A DNA stretch of 64,000 nucleotides from Gemmatimonadales bacterium. Its GTDB lineage: Bacteria > Gemmatimonadota > Gemmatimonadetes > Gemmatimonadales > GWC2-71-9. How positions within the stretch are numbered: the first letter of the stretch is position 1; each line of letters opens with the position of its first letter. Of this stretch, positions 63,229 to 64,000 are shown piece by piece. The notes below the pieces were generated by a model that was given only the letters and a program-made list of their open reading frames with translations, made no database searches and was not told where the DNA came from. The stretch lies in NCBI GenBank assembly GCA_019637315.1, contig JAHBVU010000020.1, positions 1 to 64,000 of the forward strand, in the 5' to 3' direction. Made by a program: the position numbers and the translations under genes.

Positions 63229-63561
63229 TCAGGCGAAGCGAAGGACGCGCTCGACCGCTCCGGCTGAGCGGCGCCAGTCGGCAACAGCGGAGTCGAGCGC
63301 TCGGCGCCCCGCCGGAGTCAGGTGGTAGTACCGGGCCCGGCGGTTGTTCTCGCTGGGTCGCCATTCTGCACGGATCAGGTCGCGGCGGAGCAGCCGCTGC
63401 AAGGCGGGGTAGAGGGAGCCCTGATTGACATCGAACACGTCACCCGAAACCTGCCGGAGTCGGAACGAAAGACCCCAGCCGTGGGACGTCTCGGCAGAGA
63501 GCAGCCTGAGGATCAGCATCTCCAGGGTGCCCTGGAGAACATCGGAGCGAGGGTCGGCCAT
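63229..63561 (-). CDS. PadR-family transcriptional regulator
   Basis: 110 residues: winged helix LQGTLEMLILRLLSAETSHGWGLSFRLRQVSGDVFDVNQGSLYPALQRLLRRDLIRAEW and a C-terminal dimer helix. The pair PadR-ADOP permease is a recurrent module in this lineage, in which PadR presumably represses the permease operon in response to a small ligand. The seven-base gap to the permease supports co-transcription. Confidence 0.92.
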   Translation of the reverse strand: MADPRSDVLQGTLEMLILRLLSAETSHGWGLSFRLRQVSGDVFDVNQGSLYPALQRLLRRDLIRAEWRPSENNRRARYYHLTPAGRRALDSAVADWRRSAGAVERVLRFA

Positions 63562-63620
63562 GCTCCTTTAGACGGGCGACAGGTCGAAATAGTTGCAACG
63601 GGGGGGTCGAGCGGGGAGGA

Positions 63621-64000
63621 TCAGGCCTCGAAGCGGATCGGTTGGGCCCCCTCCCAGACGACTCGACGCCCGATTTCTGGCAGGAGGTCGAGCCCCTCGA
63701 CGACCGTCAGGATATGGTTACCGCGGAGGCGACCGAACTTGCTGGCAAAAACGGTGGTGCCGTACGGGAACAGGATCTCGGTCTCGCTGATGCCCTTGGG
63801 GTACAGCAGGATCTGCCCCGGGGCTGGCTGGTCCGTGGCATTCTCCTCGCCCACCCCGGTTTCGAGATCGCCGTACGGTACCCAGGCTGCTTCGCCGCTC
63901 CAGCGGGCCTGCAGCAGCGAGCCGGTCAGTGGCAGCAGGCCCAGAAATGCCGCGACCGATCGGGGCGCGCGCTCTCGTTCGAGCTGCGCGGTCAGAACGA
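63621..64000 (-). CDS. DUF3830 cyclophilin-like protein, partial at right edge
   Basis: The frame is open to the right edge, so at least 125 C-terminal residues are seen and the start is missing. The sequence fits DUF3830: AAFLGLLPLTGSLLQARWSGEAAWVP, then ILLYPKGISETEILFPYGTTVFASKFGRLRGNHILTVVEG and a final VVWEGAQPIRFEA. Members have a cyclophilin-like beta-barrel and unknown function. A GTG at 63854 would cut off conserved sequence and is not the real start. Confidence 0.8.
   Translation of the reverse strand, partial: VLTAQLERERAPRSVAAFLGLLPLTGSLLQARWSGEAAWVPYGDLETGVGEENATDQPAPGQILLYPKGISETEILFPYGTTVFASKFGRLRGNHILTVVEGLDLLPEIGRRVVWEGAQPIRFEA

Overview
This is a GC-rich, densely coded bacterial chromosome segment. 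An ADOP-type FtsX permease behind a PadR repressor, BIG2 lipoproteins with polyproline linkers, many exported hydrolases and an ancestral-type integron cassette array together suggest an uncultured member of the Gemmatimonadota. That assignment is an inference; the window contains no rRNA or other marker gene. I found no tRNA, rRNA or CRISPR array.

Bases 1-4100 are the distal part of an integron cassette array. Three attC sites of 135-136 nt (one split by an insertion sequence) delimit cassettes carrying a HigBA-type toxin-antitoxin pair, an APH(6)-like phosphotransferase, a YefM/YoeB-type pair and an orphan antitoxin. The integrase should lie beyond the left edge. An IS110-group element sits inside the attC of the phosphotransferase cassette. 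Its 5' non-coding end can be read as a bridge RNA: the target loop spells the two halves of the attC target (7 + 7 nt), and the donor loop spells the element's own ends. A solo attC of the same family lies at 31.2 kb and a decayed one at 14.8 kb.

Bases 4.1-20 kb hold mixed single genes: a degraded methyltransferase, a membrane protein overlapping a serine hydrolase, PEP carboxylase, a GNAT protein, a hybrid histidine kinase, an amidohydrolase, a Kef-type antiporter, DinB, cupin and TauE proteins. Bases 20-34 kb hold an exported esterase, three BIG2 lipoproteins (one with an M23 peptidase domain), an MFP-permease-ATPase efflux operon and a CPBP protease. Bases 34-56 kb hold hydrolases, small membrane proteins, tandem Usp, an amidase, a two-subunit aconitase X, an S9 peptidase, an HxlR regulator with a coupled hydrolase, a CarH-like B12 MerR regulator and a BBE-type flavoenzyme.

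Bases 56.2-60.4 kb form a lasso peptide cluster on the minus strand: precursor, fused RRE-protease, asparagine-synthetase-like cyclase and an MGT-type glycosyltransferase. The precursor fits the leader rule Y..P.I...G.....T. and predicts a 20-residue core starting with Trp and closing a 9-residue ring on Asp9. The two strongest leads are the attC-targeting bridge RNA and this lasso cluster with its glycosyltransferase and no dedicated exporter.
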